Positions 49,501 to 57,855 of a stretch of DNA of 64,000 bases are shown here, one piece after another. The notes under the pieces are model-generated. The model was not told the origin of the DNA. It was given only the letters and a program-made list of their open reading frames with translations, and did no database searches. Made by a program: the position numbers and the translations under genes. Within the stretch, counting starts at the first letter, position 1. Every line of letters starts with the position of its first letter. Source of the stretch: Actinoplanes octamycinicus (GTDB taxonomy: Bacteria > Actinomycetota > Actinomycetes > Mycobacteriales > Micromonosporaceae); NCBI RefSeq assembly GCF_014205225.1, contig NZ_JACHNB010000001.1, positions 6,243,501 through 6,307,500 on the forward strand, given 5' to 3'.

Positions 49501-50829
49501 CAGCCGGTCCGCGGCCGCGTCGAGGGCGGCGGCCGGTGCGTCCGGCAGAGCCTGGCGCAGCAGGCCGGCCATGGCGGGCGCGCCGAGGCGGGACAAGGTG
49601 GTGGTGCGCGCGCCGGGCAGGCCGAGCTCGCCGGTCCAGGCGGCAGCGTCCGGGTGTTCACCGGTGTGCCGGGCGGACAGCAGCAGCCGGACCCCGGCGC
49701 CGGGTTGCTGCGGGAAGAGCCGTGGCCCGGGTGTCCAGCCGGCCGCCTCGTCGAGCGCGTCGACGATGACCACGATCCGGGTGCCGGCCGGCGCCGGCCG
49801 GCTGAGCAGGGCACGGACGCTCTGGCGGGCGTCGGCGGCGCTCATCGTCCGGTCGTAGCTCTCCTGGTGCACCCGGCTGAGCCGGTGGACCAGCGCGAGC
49901 AGCGCCTCGCGGGCCTCGTTCGTCTCGTACCGGACGCTGATCGGCACCAGCACGACGTGCAGGTCGCGGCGGGCGGCGATCCGAGCCGCCCAGCGCACCA
50001 GCAGCGTGCTCTTGCCGATCCCGGCCGGTCCGCTGACCAGATGCTGCGGCGGCGCGTCCGGTTCGTCGAGCCACCTGTCCAGGGCGGCGAGGTCGTCGTC
50101 GCGCCCGGCGAACGGCAGATCGCCGCCGGGCCCGCGCAGCTGAGCCGTGACGAAGTCCTCGACTGCCAGCCGAGACGGGGCCTGCAGGTCACCGGCGAGG
50201 TCGAGCGCCGGCGCCGAGACCGGCCGCAGCGCCCGCCACCGGGCGGTGATGTCGCTGATTCGGGTGGCGTAGACGACACCGCCGACCGCGGTCTCCGGGT
50301 CGTCGTCGTCCTCCTGCATCCAGCGGGCGACGCCCACGGCGACCGGACCGGCCGGGGTACGGGCCAGCGCCGGGGAACCGCTGAACCCGCGCGGCCGGAC
50401 GCCGCCGATCAGCTGGTCGGCGTAGAGCTGCAGCACCGTGGTACCGGCGCCGATGACGATCTGCTGCTCGACCCGGCACGGCAGAGTACGCGCGGCCACC
50501 GTGGTGATCCGGTCCAGCGGCCAGCCGGTGACATCCACCGCCGCCTCCCGCGGGGCGTCGTCGTCGCGTCCCAGCGCCACCGGCGACCAACCGGCGGGAA
50601 GCCGGAATGGCGGCCGGAAACCGAGCAGCGCCATGTCGTTGACCTCGTCGTCCTGCAGCAGGACGACGGTGGCGGTCAGGTCCGGCGCGAACGTGACGGT
50701 GATCTTTGCCCCGGCGGGCCGATCCCGGACACAGTGCCAGCAGGTCAGCAGGAGGTCCTCGGTGACCACGAACGCGGTGCCGCGCGCGCGGCCGCCGATC
50801 CGCACTTCACCGATGGCGAGCCCGGCCAC
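46504..50829 (-). CDS. Trypsin-like protease-STAND (NACHT/AAA) NTPase, predicted conflict-system effector
   Basis: A 1,441-residue cytosolic protein. Residues ~1-200 are a trypsin-like serine protease with a full triad: His32 in LLTCWHCV, Asp65 in NDMALLGF, Ser150 in RGFSGSPAL. Residues ~235-560 are a STAND P-loop NTPase: an entry motif FAGRDDDLAALDRWL, Walker A GPAGIGKSTLL (267-277) and Walker B RIVVIVDALDE (Asp357). A winged-helix-like part follows. The remaining ~850 residues are helical and repeat-like (many ARxL/AAxL helices), the usual sensor part. The design of protease effector, NTPase switch and repeat sensor is that of prokaryotic NLR-like immune or conflict proteins. The preceding Trypco1 gene ends 4 bases upstream. 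What triggers it and what the protease cuts are unknown. Confidence 0.85.
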   Translation of the reverse strand: MAGLAIGEVRIGGRARGTAFVVTEDLLLTCWHCVRDRPAGAKITVTFAPDLTATVVLLQDDEVNDMALLGFRPPFRLPAGWSPVALGRDDDAPREAAVDVTGWPLDRITTVAARTLPCRVEQQIVIGAGTTVLQLYADQLIGGVRPRGFSGSPALARTPAGPVAVGVARWMQEDDDDPETAVGGVVYATRISDITARWRALRPVSAPALDLAGDLQAPSRLAVEDFVTAQLRGPGGDLPFAGRDDDLAALDRWLDEPDAPPQHLVSGPAGIGKSTLLVRWAARIAARRDLHVVLVPISVRYETNEAREALLALVHRLSRVHQESYDRTMSAADARQSVRALLSRPAPAGTRIVVIVDALDEAAGWTPGPRLFPQQPGAGVRLLLSARHTGEHPDAAAWTGELGLPGARTTTLSRLGAPAMAGLLRQALPDAPAAALDAAADRLWSLTDGEPVTVALHLQAAAAEPGGLPAWTANAAQTPPGLAGFFAVWWREQRKLWSGHGEGRVDDAERLLRILVIAEGPVTRADLLTLAGRLRQPLDGVRVDAALTVLSRFVLPGRTGGTVVVAHQVITDMLRDRLEADGSATEYRQTFVSWGVDVLDRLHAGDLSPGEVPSYLARHLAGHLTSQDTFHPYAPRLAGPLWRRVKDAAGDDIDAFRADVQTVASHARRLDQQRRARGEKPRLLPERVICAAEIAAEQRALGTGMSAALATELVRHGLWRPGRALGYLATSTHPGLSDRAYGVAALAPVIPVEDLPTLEQLLDDAQRNTYSEELAAAISAWAVRLYELGHVAEALQAAFRLPEGHHSRRYVAIWTLTELIARMPDDLAAGALATVARQITESDQQHDDTYAIAHLTARLHPQRAERLGLAEPAAFLVGELDEYRKRGHGETPFVHLNYLQHHAFVAAAPWMPEEQVSAIIRWAIFDRLGRDPEAGRYEQEQVLLPDINYDGLLSVLPAADADEVASWVRAELTGAKRVCCLAQLLPLLDPPARQDTAAEIAEAAPQDLKAFADSLNMLIPAVPAMVRAGCTDLVVDLIERTGAETWLIATAAEHLTLEQARDLMPIAASATVHRSRKELLARRAADGPREAAAVLEEVHGDRTSEVSGELGWLLTTHLPAEHAEEPPEQRDLAAWWTAAYWGTPPPGGQRWYPPTGPRLEPGSGSGPWFTLCRLAAVTRRPRGDHRDAALAEIRSRIGELREVASRRGSVYPFPPDSPWLAGSVDGWAPFFVRLLAPDARPIVRELLFDGGYGEGVEGPEHNHGRGELDDWAREALALTPLFSAEQLAQLEQRADTPQIDSGTLRAYVMAGLAVGYAHHGDRESAYRVLYLVGGPNPAELKQEVLAELLYLLDPSEIVEWTAQVHRNLGTATLRGPVWGHLSSRLDELTDDQMWALIDRWLTEHARGSRFDVLADVLLYRSAIARLAGRAECARLLTLINT

Positions 50830-50833
50830 GACG

Positions 50834-51226
50834 TCACGTCCTCGCGGTCCAAAGGACCGCCACCTTGAACGCGGCGGCCGTCTTGCCCTTGCAGACCACG
50901 ATGCCGGTCTCGGCTTCCAGGTTCAGGCCGAACTCCATGCTGACCTGCGACATCTCCCAGCGGCCGGGCTCCGCCGGCGGCGGGGTGTCGCGTTCCAGGG
51001 CGGCGCGCAACCGCTCGGCCATGCCGGCAACGGCGGCGCCGACCTCGTCAGCCCGGTTGCTGAAGCGTTCGAGCACGTCGACGGCGCCGATCTCGCCGCG
51101 CCGGTCGGGGCTCGCCTCGACCTCGATGCGGACCAGCTCCAGAGACGGCCCGCCGTCGCCGGCGTCGACGTCCGCGGTGTCGGCGAGAATCCGGCGATAG
51201 TTGATCGGATCTGACATGTCGGCCAT
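50834..51226 (-). CDS. Trypsin-co-occurring domain protein (Trypco1, CU044_2847 family)
   Basis: A 130-residue protein. LELVRIEVEASPDRRGEI opens the domain. A helix (RADEVGAAVAGMAERLRAAL) follows, and the C-terminal strands contain VSMEFGLNLEAETGIVVCKG and AAAFKVAVLWTAR. The EFGxxLxAExGxVxxxG...FxVxLxW pattern is that of the family named for its occurrence beside trypsin-like proteases in NTP-dependent conflict systems. It ends 4 bases before the trypsin-STAND gene, so the two form an operon. It may hold the protease inactive or present a target, which is inference. The ATG at 51217 is an alternative start. There is no good ribosome binding site before either, and a leaderless message is possible. 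Confidence 0.8.
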   Translation of the reverse strand: MADMSDPINYRRILADTADVDAGDGGPSLELVRIEVEASPDRRGEIGAVDVLERFSNRADEVGAAVAGMAERLRAALERDTPPPAEPGRWEMSQVSMEFGLNLEAETGIVVCKGKTAAAFKVAVLWTART

Positions 51227-51402
51227 GAACGACAGCTATACCGTGGCCGCCGCCCGCGTCCTAGCAGGAATGCGTCAACGTGCGCGACGAGTCAACCGTA
51301 GGAGGAAAAACAGGCTTGTGGCGACGAGGCTGACGCGACAGAGCCGCAGGCCTGCACGTCACGGTCAGCGACCACCTGCGCGGACCTCCGAGCAGGCAGG
51401 CC

Positions 51403-52950
51403 CTAGCGTTGGGTCACGTTCAGCAGCGGCGACGCGTTCTGCACCGCCGGCGGGGCGTTCCATTTCTGCTGGTCGGAGCCGTCGCACGGCATCACGCGGA
51501 GAATGCTCGCGTTCGCTGGTGCGCCCGGATCCGCGAGGACGTCCTGTCCGACAGCGGTGAGGCACAAGGCGTGGTCGTCCTGGACCTGATAGCTGGTCGC
51601 GGACTGGCCGGTGTTCCGGGTGATCGTCCACCGGTATCCGGCCGTCGCCGCGGAGCAGGCCTTGGCCTGTACCTTCTGCCCAGCGGTGCCGGAACTCCAC
51701 AGGCAGTACTTGCCGTCGGGATTGGTCGGGCTTCCGTCGTTGTCGGTCACGGTGAACAGGACATCCTTCACGCCGGCGGCCCCGTTGACGAGTACCGCGG
51801 CTTGACCGCTGGTGGCGTCCACGGGCACCCACTGCTGGCTCCAGTCGGCGCTCGTCAGGCTCTGGCTCTGACTGCAGGGATAGGTGATCAGCCGGGCGTC
51901 GGCGACCTTCTTGCCGGCGACGTCCATGCACCGGCTGAACTCGGCGTGATCCACCCACTGGTTCCGGTCCGCCAGCACGGCCGCGCCGGCACCGGCAGAG
52001 CCACCCGAGACGAAGGTGGACGCCGCGGTGCCGCAGTCGGCGTCGAGGTTGACGGGGTTGCCCGCCGCGGAGCCCGCTGCGCGCCAGCAGAGAGTCCGGG
52101 CCGAGGAGAGCCACGTGCCGCCACCGGACGCCCCGGGGCCCGAAGAGATCCATTGCTGGCCGGCGGGGACGGTGGTGGTGCCGCACACGGCGAGGGCCAG
52201 GGAGGCGCCGCTCGTCTGTTGGGCGGTCACGCACAGGGCGTCGGGAGAGTTCGACGACACCAACCTGACCTGCAGGTTGGAGCCGTAGGCGAACAGCTGG
52301 CTCGTGGGCCTGGTGCTGGCGGCGCAGTTGCGCAGCGAGAGTTGCTGGCCCGCGCTGGGCGAGTCGCCCGCGTCCAGGCACAGGTTGGTCGCGCCGAGCC
52401 GGATGGTGTCGCCGGCCAGGTTCTGGTCACCGGACAGCAAGGGGTACGTGGCGGTCAGCGTCACGCTCGCCTTGCCCGCGAGGTCCAACCCGGTCGACGT
52501 CAATCGCACGTAGGCGGCCTGGTTGCCGGGACCCTGTCCGGTCTGGCACGAGGGCAGAGGGCTGCCGCCGTACTGCGGATCCGTCGTGTAGTAGTCGAAG
52601 CTGATCGTATAGGTGGCCGGGACGGCGGGCGAGGCGTCGGTCAGAGTGGCGCAGGGCAACTTGGTGCGATCGCCCTGCGGGTTGCCGGCCGTCGTGGAGA
52701 GGGTCGCCTGCGACACGCTACCCGACGTGGACGCCCGGATGGTGGCCACGGCGACTTCCAGACCCGCGCGCGCGGCCTGCAATCCGCTGACCCGGCGCTG
52801 GTCGAATCGCGTGATACCGATCTGCGCGATCAGCAGTGCGCCGAGGATCGCGCTGAGGCTCGTCGCCACCATGGTGACCAGGATGGCGATCGGCATCGAG
52901 CCGCGGTCGTCGGCCGAGGGCCGCGGACGCGGCCGTCGCAGAGCGCTCAC
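51403..52950 (-). CDS. PilX-like pseudopilin-type protein with ricin-like lectin repeats
   Basis: A 515-residue exported protein. After a short basic N-terminus a membrane helix (MPIAILVTMVATSLSAILGA) resembles the PilX-like minor pilin group. The alpha-spine continues with FDQRRVSGLQAARAGLEVAV. The long C-terminal part holds repeated ricin-B-like units: NLCLDAGDSPSAG, CMDVAGKKV, KYCLWSS, ALCLTAVGQ, each followed by a Cys and a QxW-type ending (DWSQQW, SDQQKW). This suggests a carbohydrate-binding tip. It starts with GTG, overlapping the preceding gene's stop by four bases, and has AAGGAA upstream. Third gene of the pseudopilin operon. Confidence 0.8.
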   Translation of the reverse strand: MSALRRPRPRPSADDRGSMPIAILVTMVATSLSAILGALLIAQIGITRFDQRRVSGLQAARAGLEVAVATIRASTSGSVSQATLSTTAGNPQGDRTKLPCATLTDASPAVPATYTISFDYYTTDPQYGGSPLPSCQTGQGPGNQAAYVRLTSTGLDLAGKASVTLTATYPLLSGDQNLAGDTIRLGATNLCLDAGDSPSAGQQLSLRNCAASTRPTSQLFAYGSNLQVRLVSSNSPDALCVTAQQTSGASLALAVCGTTTVPAGQQWISSGPGASGGGTWLSSARTLCWRAAGSAAGNPVNLDADCGTAASTFVSGGSAGAGAAVLADRNQWVDHAEFSRCMDVAGKKVADARLITYPCSQSQSLTSADWSQQWVPVDATSGQAAVLVNGAAGVKDVLFTVTDNDGSPTNPDGKYCLWSSGTAGQKVQAKACSAATAGYRWTITRNTGQSATSYQVQDDHALCLTAVGQDVLADPGAPANASILRVMPCDGSDQQKWNAPPAVQNASPLLNVTQR

Positions 52951-53633
52951 GGCGTGTTCCTTCCTAGCGAGCAGGCGACCGGGTCGTGCCAGCGGACGGC
53001 GCTGTTGGCCGCGACGATGGTGGTCTGGGTGTCGCGTTGGGTCGAGCCCTTCGCCCCGCTGGCCGTCGCCGTGAGCCGGATGCGCAGTTGCAGCGGCGTG
53101 GCGCTCGGCAGGTTCGTCAGCGAAGGTGTCGAGAAGTCCGGGAAGTGGAGGGTCTGCGGCGCCGCTGCCGCGCCGGTTTCGGTGTCCGGTGTGCCGGGCG
53201 CCGACAGCCCGGACGCGAGAACACGCCAGGCGGCTGCGGACACCGCCGCTGCCGTGGTCGCCGACGCCGGCCACTGGCGTAGCTTCAGCTTTCCGCCGGA
53301 GAGGCGTAGCTGGTGGCAGATCCGCTGACCGCTCGGGTCCTGGGTGACGTACTCGACGGAGGGATCACCGCCGGCTCCGGCGCCCGGCTCACTGATGTCG
53401 TAGGCGACACCGATCTCCGGTTGGAGGCCGGCGTACGCCAGGCTCGCTTGCGACTGGGCCTCGTCCATCCGGTCGGTGACGTCGGTCATCCGGTACAGCT
53501 GCGCGAGGCCGCCGGTCACGATGGACCCGATGATCGACATGAGCGCCATGGCGACCAGGAGGTCGATCATCGTGACCCCGGCGTCGCCGCGCGGCAGGGC
53601 GTGGCGTGCCCCGATCGGGATCCGGCTCGTCAT
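52947..53633 (-). CDS. Prepilin-type minor pseudopilin (PilW-like), Asp at position 5
   Basis: A 228-residue protein with a prepilin leader. Basic GARHALPRGDAG precedes the cleavage point, and the mature part would begin VTMIDLLVAMALMSIIGSIV. The fifth residue after the Gly is Asp where most pilins have Glu, which matters for subunit docking. The globular part has two Cys (ICHQ and VACS) near its middle and end. It is coupled to its neighbours, with a TGATG overlap with the Ig-like gene upstream and GTGA with the lectin gene downstream. A function in a type IV pilus-like or type II secretion-like fibre is inferred, since no ATPase or platform gene is near. Confidence 0.78.
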   Translation of the reverse strand: MTSRIPIGARHALPRGDAGVTMIDLLVAMALMSIIGSIVTGGLAQLYRMTDVTDRMDEAQSQASLAYAGLQPEIGVAYDISEPGAGAGGDPSVEYVTQDPSGQRICHQLRLSGGKLKLRQWPASATTAAAVSAAAWRVLASGLSAPGTPDTETGAAAAPQTLHFPDFSTPSLTNLPSATPLQLRIRLTATASGAKGSTQRDTQTTIVAANSAVRWHDPVACSLGRNTP

Positions 53634-55546
53634 CAACTCACCTGCCAGGTGAAGGAAATCGTCTTCCGGTTGCCGGCGTAGTCGGTCACGGTGACGTACA
53701 CGGTCGACGTTCCGATGGTCGTCGGCTTCCCGGTGATCACGCCGGTGCTCGCGTCGATCGAGAGACCGGCCGGCAGCCCGGAGACAGTCCAGGTGAACGG
53801 TCCGGCGCCGCCCGTCTGGGTCAGTTGCAGCGACGGGATCGCCTTGCCCTTCGGACTTGCCTGGGCACCCGGAGACGTGATGCTCAGCGGTGCGAAGATC
53901 GTCCACTTGAAGGGCACCTTCTTCACGGTGCCGCCGGCGTCGGTGAGCAGGATCTGGATGTCCCAGGTGCCGACCGTGGTCGGCGTGCCGCTCACGAGTC
54001 CGGTCAGCGAGTTGATCGAGAGCCCCGGCGGCAGGTTGACGGCGCTCCAGGTGTACAGCGAGGGGTTGGCCACGATCAGCTGTGTGGTGGTGCTGTCGTA
54101 CAGCTGCTGGGCCTTGTTGATGGACCAGTCGAAGGTCACCGAGGCGCTCTCGCCGCGACTGTCCGTGACCGTCACCACGACGTGCGAGGTACCCAATGCC
54201 AGCGGCGTCCCGCTGATCACGCCGGTGCTCGACCCGATCGACATGCCGGCGCGCAGGCTGGTGGCCGTCCAGGTGTAGGGGCCGACGCCATCGGTGACGA
54301 CCATCTGCAGCGGCACCGCGGCGGTGTCGATGTAGGTGTCCTGCTTCGGAGGAACCGCCAGTTTCGGCGCCGAGTAGATCGTCCACACGAAGGAGACCTT
54401 GGCGGACTGCTTACGGGCGTCCGTCACCGTGACCGTGACGGTCGAGGCTCCGAGAGTGTCCGGCGTACCCGTGATCGCTCCGGTGCCGCTGTCGATCGAC
54501 AGGCCGTGCGGCAGACCGGTGGCGGACCACGTGTACGGGGTGGTGCCGCCGGCCGCGGACGGCGACAGCGTGACACTGCGACCCTGCGTGGTGCCCTGGT
54601 CGGCGATCTTGGCGAGTGCGAGCTTGGTGACGACTGTCCACAGGAACGTGTCCTTGGCTTTGGTGCCGAGGGCGTCGGTCACGGTCACGGTCACCGTCGA
54701 GTTGCCGGCGCTCGTGGGCGTCCCGGTCACCGACGTCGTGGCCGGGTCGAACGTCAGACCATTCGGGAGGCCGGTGACCGACCAGGTGTACGGCTGGGCG
54801 CCGCCGGTGGCCGAGAACGGCAGCGGCGCGATCGCCGACCCGAGGGTGGTGACCTGGTCGGCAACGGCGGTCAAGGTCACTGCGCCGGAACTGAACACCG
54901 GGTCGCCCGAGCCGCCGGCGCTGAACAGCGTGGACGTGGCGAAAGAGCAGGTGCCGCCGGCGCAGGCAGACGACGGCCAGGCCACTCCGACGACCGCGCG
55001 AACCATGGCGATCGGCTGGGTGTCATCGGCAGTGCAGGCGCCCCCGCCCGTCTGCTCCCAGCATTTGCCGAGGTAGAGGTAGCGCTGGTAGGCCAGTCCG
55101 TTCACCGTGACGCTCGACGAGTTCGGCGGCACCGGGAAGGCGGTAGCGGAGACGGCCGGAGACGGCGCGATGGTGACGGACGTCGGCGCCGCCGCGGCAT
55201 CCCACCGCTCGGTGCCGGCGAGCAGCGGTGCTGCCTTGGCCACCGGCGCCGGGCATGCCCCGGCGCACGGCGTGCGCTCGGACAGCAAGGCCGCCACCTG
55301 CGGCGCCCGGAGCGTGTCCAGGGCATCCGCGGCGACCCGGATACCGACCTGTTGCTGACCTTGCAGGTGAGAGCTCGACATGGCTTGCACGAAGAAGGCA
55401 CTCAACCCCATGAGGACGATGCCCATCACCGCGGCGGACACCACGACCTCGAGCATGGTGAACCCACCATCGCCCGTACGGCGCGCCGTGGCGCGCTTGG
55501 GCACCTGGTAGCCCCCGAACACGGTTCCCAACTTTCGTCGCTCCAT
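53633..55546 (-). CDS. Pseudopilin with five Ig-like (He_PIG) repeats
   Basis: A 637-residue exported protein. The N-terminal prepilin motif is GDGGFTMLEVVVSAAVMGIV, cleaved after Gly and with the canonical Glu5. A globular pilin-like part of ~200 residues with three Cys pairs (CAGACPAP, KCWEQ...ACTADD, CAGGTCSF) follows. Then come five He_PIG/Ig-like repeats of about 80-90 residues, each with a YTWSxxGLPxGLS core followed by GxITGTPxxxGxxTVxVTVTD. Similar repeats occur in bacterial adhesins. It is the first gene of the three-gene pilin operon and diverges from the diguanylate cyclase gene at 55735. The start at 55546 is fixed by the prepilin leader. Confidence 0.85.
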   Translation of the reverse strand: MERRKLGTVFGGYQVPKRATARRTGDGGFTMLEVVVSAAVMGIVLMGLSAFFVQAMSSSHLQGQQQVGIRVAADALDTLRAPQVAALLSERTPCAGACPAPVAKAAPLLAGTERWDAAAAPTSVTIAPSPAVSATAFPVPPNSSSVTVNGLAYQRYLYLGKCWEQTGGGACTADDTQPIAMVRAVVGVAWPSSACAGGTCSFATSTLFSAGGSGDPVFSSGAVTLTAVADQVTTLGSAIAPLPFSATGGAQPYTWSVTGLPNGLTFDPATTSVTGTPTSAGNSTVTVTVTDALGTKAKDTFLWTVVTKLALAKIADQGTTQGRSVTLSPSAAGGTTPYTWSATGLPHGLSIDSGTGAITGTPDTLGASTVTVTVTDARKQSAKVSFVWTIYSAPKLAVPPKQDTYIDTAAVPLQMVVTDGVGPYTWTATSLRAGMSIGSSTGVISGTPLALGTSHVVVTVTDSRGESASVTFDWSINKAQQLYDSTTTQLIVANPSLYTWSAVNLPPGLSINSLTGLVSGTPTTVGTWDIQILLTDAGGTVKKVPFKWTIFAPLSITSPGAQASPKGKAIPSLQLTQTGGAGPFTWTVSGLPAGLSIDASTGVITGKPTTIGTSTVYVTVTDYAGNRKTISFTWQVS

Positions 55547-55734
55547 GGCCGTTCCACCCGCCCGAGGCGGACGCGCCCCTATCGGCACGACGACGCCCGC
55601 CCTGAGGGCAACCGGCTCACAGGTGACGTCACGCACGAAGCCGTCCGCCCGGGTGGCGCGCAGCCGGCACCTGACCGGCCCATCGAGCGGGACGCCTCAG
55701 GAACGGACGGGTGACGCCGAAAGGAGGGCCCGCG

Positions 55735-57369
55735 GTGCACAGCGCACCCCGAGCAGGAAGCGGTGACCAGATGGCGGCACACGGGAGGGTGGCGGACTCG
55801 ACGCCGGAGCTCGACGCCGAGCTGGACCTGCTGGAGGAACGGATCGGGTGGGACCTGGCCGAGTCCCTCGCCCAGCTGGACCGGCTGATCGAGACGCTGC
55901 GACCGCTCGGCGAGGACGACCTGTTCTGGCGGGCGACGCTGCTGCGGGCGGAGGCCATCGAGCGTCAGGGTGACAGCGCGACCGCGGCCCGGCTCATCGG
56001 CGAGGTGCACCGGTGGGCGGCCGAGCACGGCTCGCAGCGGCTGATCTCCCGCACCCACCGGCTGCTGGCCCGGATCGCCACCAACACCGGTGACCTGGGC
56101 GGTGGCCTGGAGCACATGCTTCAGTGCGTGACGGCGCTGGGCGACGACACACCCCCGGCGGAACGGGTCCTGGCACTGATCAAGCTGGCCGACGCGTTCG
56201 CCGCGACCGGGTCGATGGCGGCCGCCCGGGAACGTTTCGAGCAGGCCTTCGCGGCCGCCACGGAGATCGGCCATCTGGAACGCCAGACGACCGCCTTGAA
56301 CAACTACGCCTACAGCGAGTACGAGGCCGGCGAGCCGCAGCGCTCCTGGGAGGTGCTGCAGCGGCTGCGGGCCCTCAGTCAGGCGCACGGCCGGCCCCTG
56401 GACGCCGCCGAGCTGGACACGGTGGCCCGGGTCGCGCTGGAGCTGGGACACGTCGAGGAGGCCGAGCGCGCCGCCCGCGCTGCGCTCGATCAGTATCCGC
56501 AGGCCCCGGTCGAAGCCGACGCGCAGGCCGCGTACCTGCTGACGTTCGGCATGGCCCGGCATCGGCGGGGGGATCTGGAGGGCGCTGGGACGGCCCTCGC
56601 CGAGAGCGCGCAGCTGTGTGAACGGCACGGGCTCGGCCGGCTGGCCGCCGGGGTGCTGGCCGAGCAGGCCGCCGTGCTGGCCTCGGCCGGGCGATTCGAG
56701 GACGCCTACCGCAGGCTGTGCGAGGCCAACGCGGCCGAACGGCGCCAGCGCGATGCCGACCGGGAGAAGCAGGCCCGCACCCTGCAGGCGGCGTACGAGG
56801 TCGCCGACGCGCGCCGGCAGGCCGAGTCGTTCCGCGACCAGGCCCGTCGCGATCCGCTGACCGGGCTGCACAACCGCCGGTTCGTCGACGAGCGCCTGCC
56901 GGGGCTGCTCGCCCGCTGTGCCGCCGACGGAGCCCCGGTGATCGCCGCCCTGCTCGATCTGGATCACTTCAAGCAGATCAACGACTCGCTCTCCCACCAG
57001 GCCGGCGACGCCGTTCTGGTGGCGTTCGCCGGTCTGCTGGCACAGGTCGAGGTAGGCGCCGACGGCTTCGCGGCCCGGTTGGGTGGTGAGGAGTTCCTGC
57101 TGGTGATGACCGGCGCCGCCGTACCGGAATCGATCATGAAGGTGGCGGATTTCCGGCAGGCGGTGCTGGCCCACCGGTGGGCGCCGATCACCGGCGAACT
57201 GCCCGTGACGGTCAGCATCGGCGTCACCGCCGCGGCGCCCGGCGGTACCGTCGCGGACCTGCTCGGTCGAGCTGACGAGGCGCTGTACGCCGCGAAGCGG
57301 GCCGGGCGCAACCGTGTCCACCTCGACGAACTGGCCGACTTGGCGGACCGCCGGCAACGCCGCGATTGA
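55735..57369 (+). CDS. TPR-like diguanylate cyclase
   Basis: A 544-residue cytosolic protein. Residues ~25-340 form helical TPR-like repeats (LLRAEAIERQGDSATAARLI, FAAATEIGHLERQTTALNNY), and a coiled coil (ADREKQARTLQAAYEVADAR) leads to the C-terminal GGDEF domain. The GGDEF region is complete: RDPLTGLHNRRFVDE, ALLDLDHFKQINDSLSHQAG (metal-binding Asp), and RLGGEEFLLV (active site). It lacks the RxxD inhibitory site upstream. Production of c-di-GMP is expected. GTG at 55735 is chosen because AAGGAGGG lies seven bases upstream. It is divergent from the pseudopilin operon, so both could be switched together. Confidence 0.9.
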   Translation: MHSAPRAGSGDQMAAHGRVADSTPELDAELDLLEERIGWDLAESLAQLDRLIETLRPLGEDDLFWRATLLRAEAIERQGDSATAARLIGEVHRWAAEHGSQRLISRTHRLLARIATNTGDLGGGLEHMLQCVTALGDDTPPAERVLALIKLADAFAATGSMAAARERFEQAFAAATEIGHLERQTTALNNYAYSEYEAGEPQRSWEVLQRLRALSQAHGRPLDAAELDTVARVALELGHVEEAERAARAALDQYPQAPVEADAQAAYLLTFGMARHRRGDLEGAGTALAESAQLCERHGLGRLAAGVLAEQAAVLASAGRFEDAYRRLCEANAAERRQRDADREKQARTLQAAYEVADARRQAESFRDQARRDPLTGLHNRRFVDERLPGLLARCAADGAPVIAALLDLDHFKQINDSLSHQAGDAVLVAFAGLLAQVEVGADGFAARLGGEEFLLVMTGAAVPESIMKVADFRQAVLAHRWAPITGELPVTVSIGVTAAAPGGTVADLLGRADEALYAAKRAGRNRVHLDELADLADRRQRRD

Positions 57370-57435
57370 GCCGCCTCCGGCGGATGCCGGGGGAGCTCCG
57401 CCGGCACACCGACCTGGCCGACGATTCATCCCCGC

Positions 57436-57855
57436 TCAGCTGCCACTGATCCCTCGGCTGTCGAAGACCTCCTTCGCGGCGAAGGTCGCGTTCAGGGCCC
57501 GCGGAAAACCGGCGTAGACGGCGGCGTGCAGCATCGCCTCGATGATCTCATCCGGGGTCAGGCCGACGTTGAGGCACGCGCCGACGTGCACCTTGAGCTG
57601 AGGCTCGCATCCGCCGAGGGCGGTCAGCACGCCGATCGTCACCAGCTGCCGCGAGCGTGCGTCGAGTCCCGGCCGGCTGTAGATGTCGCCGAAGGCGAAC
57701 GCCGCCACGTGGTGGCCCAGGGCGGGGGACAGGTCGGCGAGCGAGTCGATCACCTTGCTCCCGGCCTCGCCGTCGATCTCCCGAAGGACCTCCAAGCCGC
57801 GGTTGCGGCGTTCGAGGTTGTCCGCGCTGTCGATGTCGTGCTGCGTCGTCCTCAT
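57436..57855 (-). CDS. Carboxymuconolactone decarboxylase-family protein
   Basis: A 139-residue all-helical protein of the CMD/AhpD-like superfamily. It has RSRQLVTIGVLTALGGCEPQ and LKVHVGACLNVGLTPDEIIE, the conserved helix pair. The CxxC of AhpD-type peroxidases is not present, so redox activity is unlikely. The family includes gamma-carboxymuconolactone decarboxylases of aromatic catabolism and many uncharacterised enzymes. Its start overlaps the MerR stop by four bases, so it is the second gene of a MerR-controlled operon. Confidence 0.87.
   Translation of the reverse strand: MRTTQHDIDSADNLERRNRGLEVLREIDGEAGSKVIDSLADLSPALGHHVAAFAFGDIYSRPGLDARSRQLVTIGVLTALGGCEPQLKVHVGACLNVGLTPDEIIEAMLHAAVYAGFPRALNATFAAKEVFDSRGISGS

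Noticed and set aside
47464..50868. A 1,134-codon open frame on the plus strand
   Set aside because: It lies wholly antisense to the trypsin-STAND gene, has Arg/Gly/Asp/Gln-rich text without any motif, and arises from the high GC of third codon positions on the real strand.
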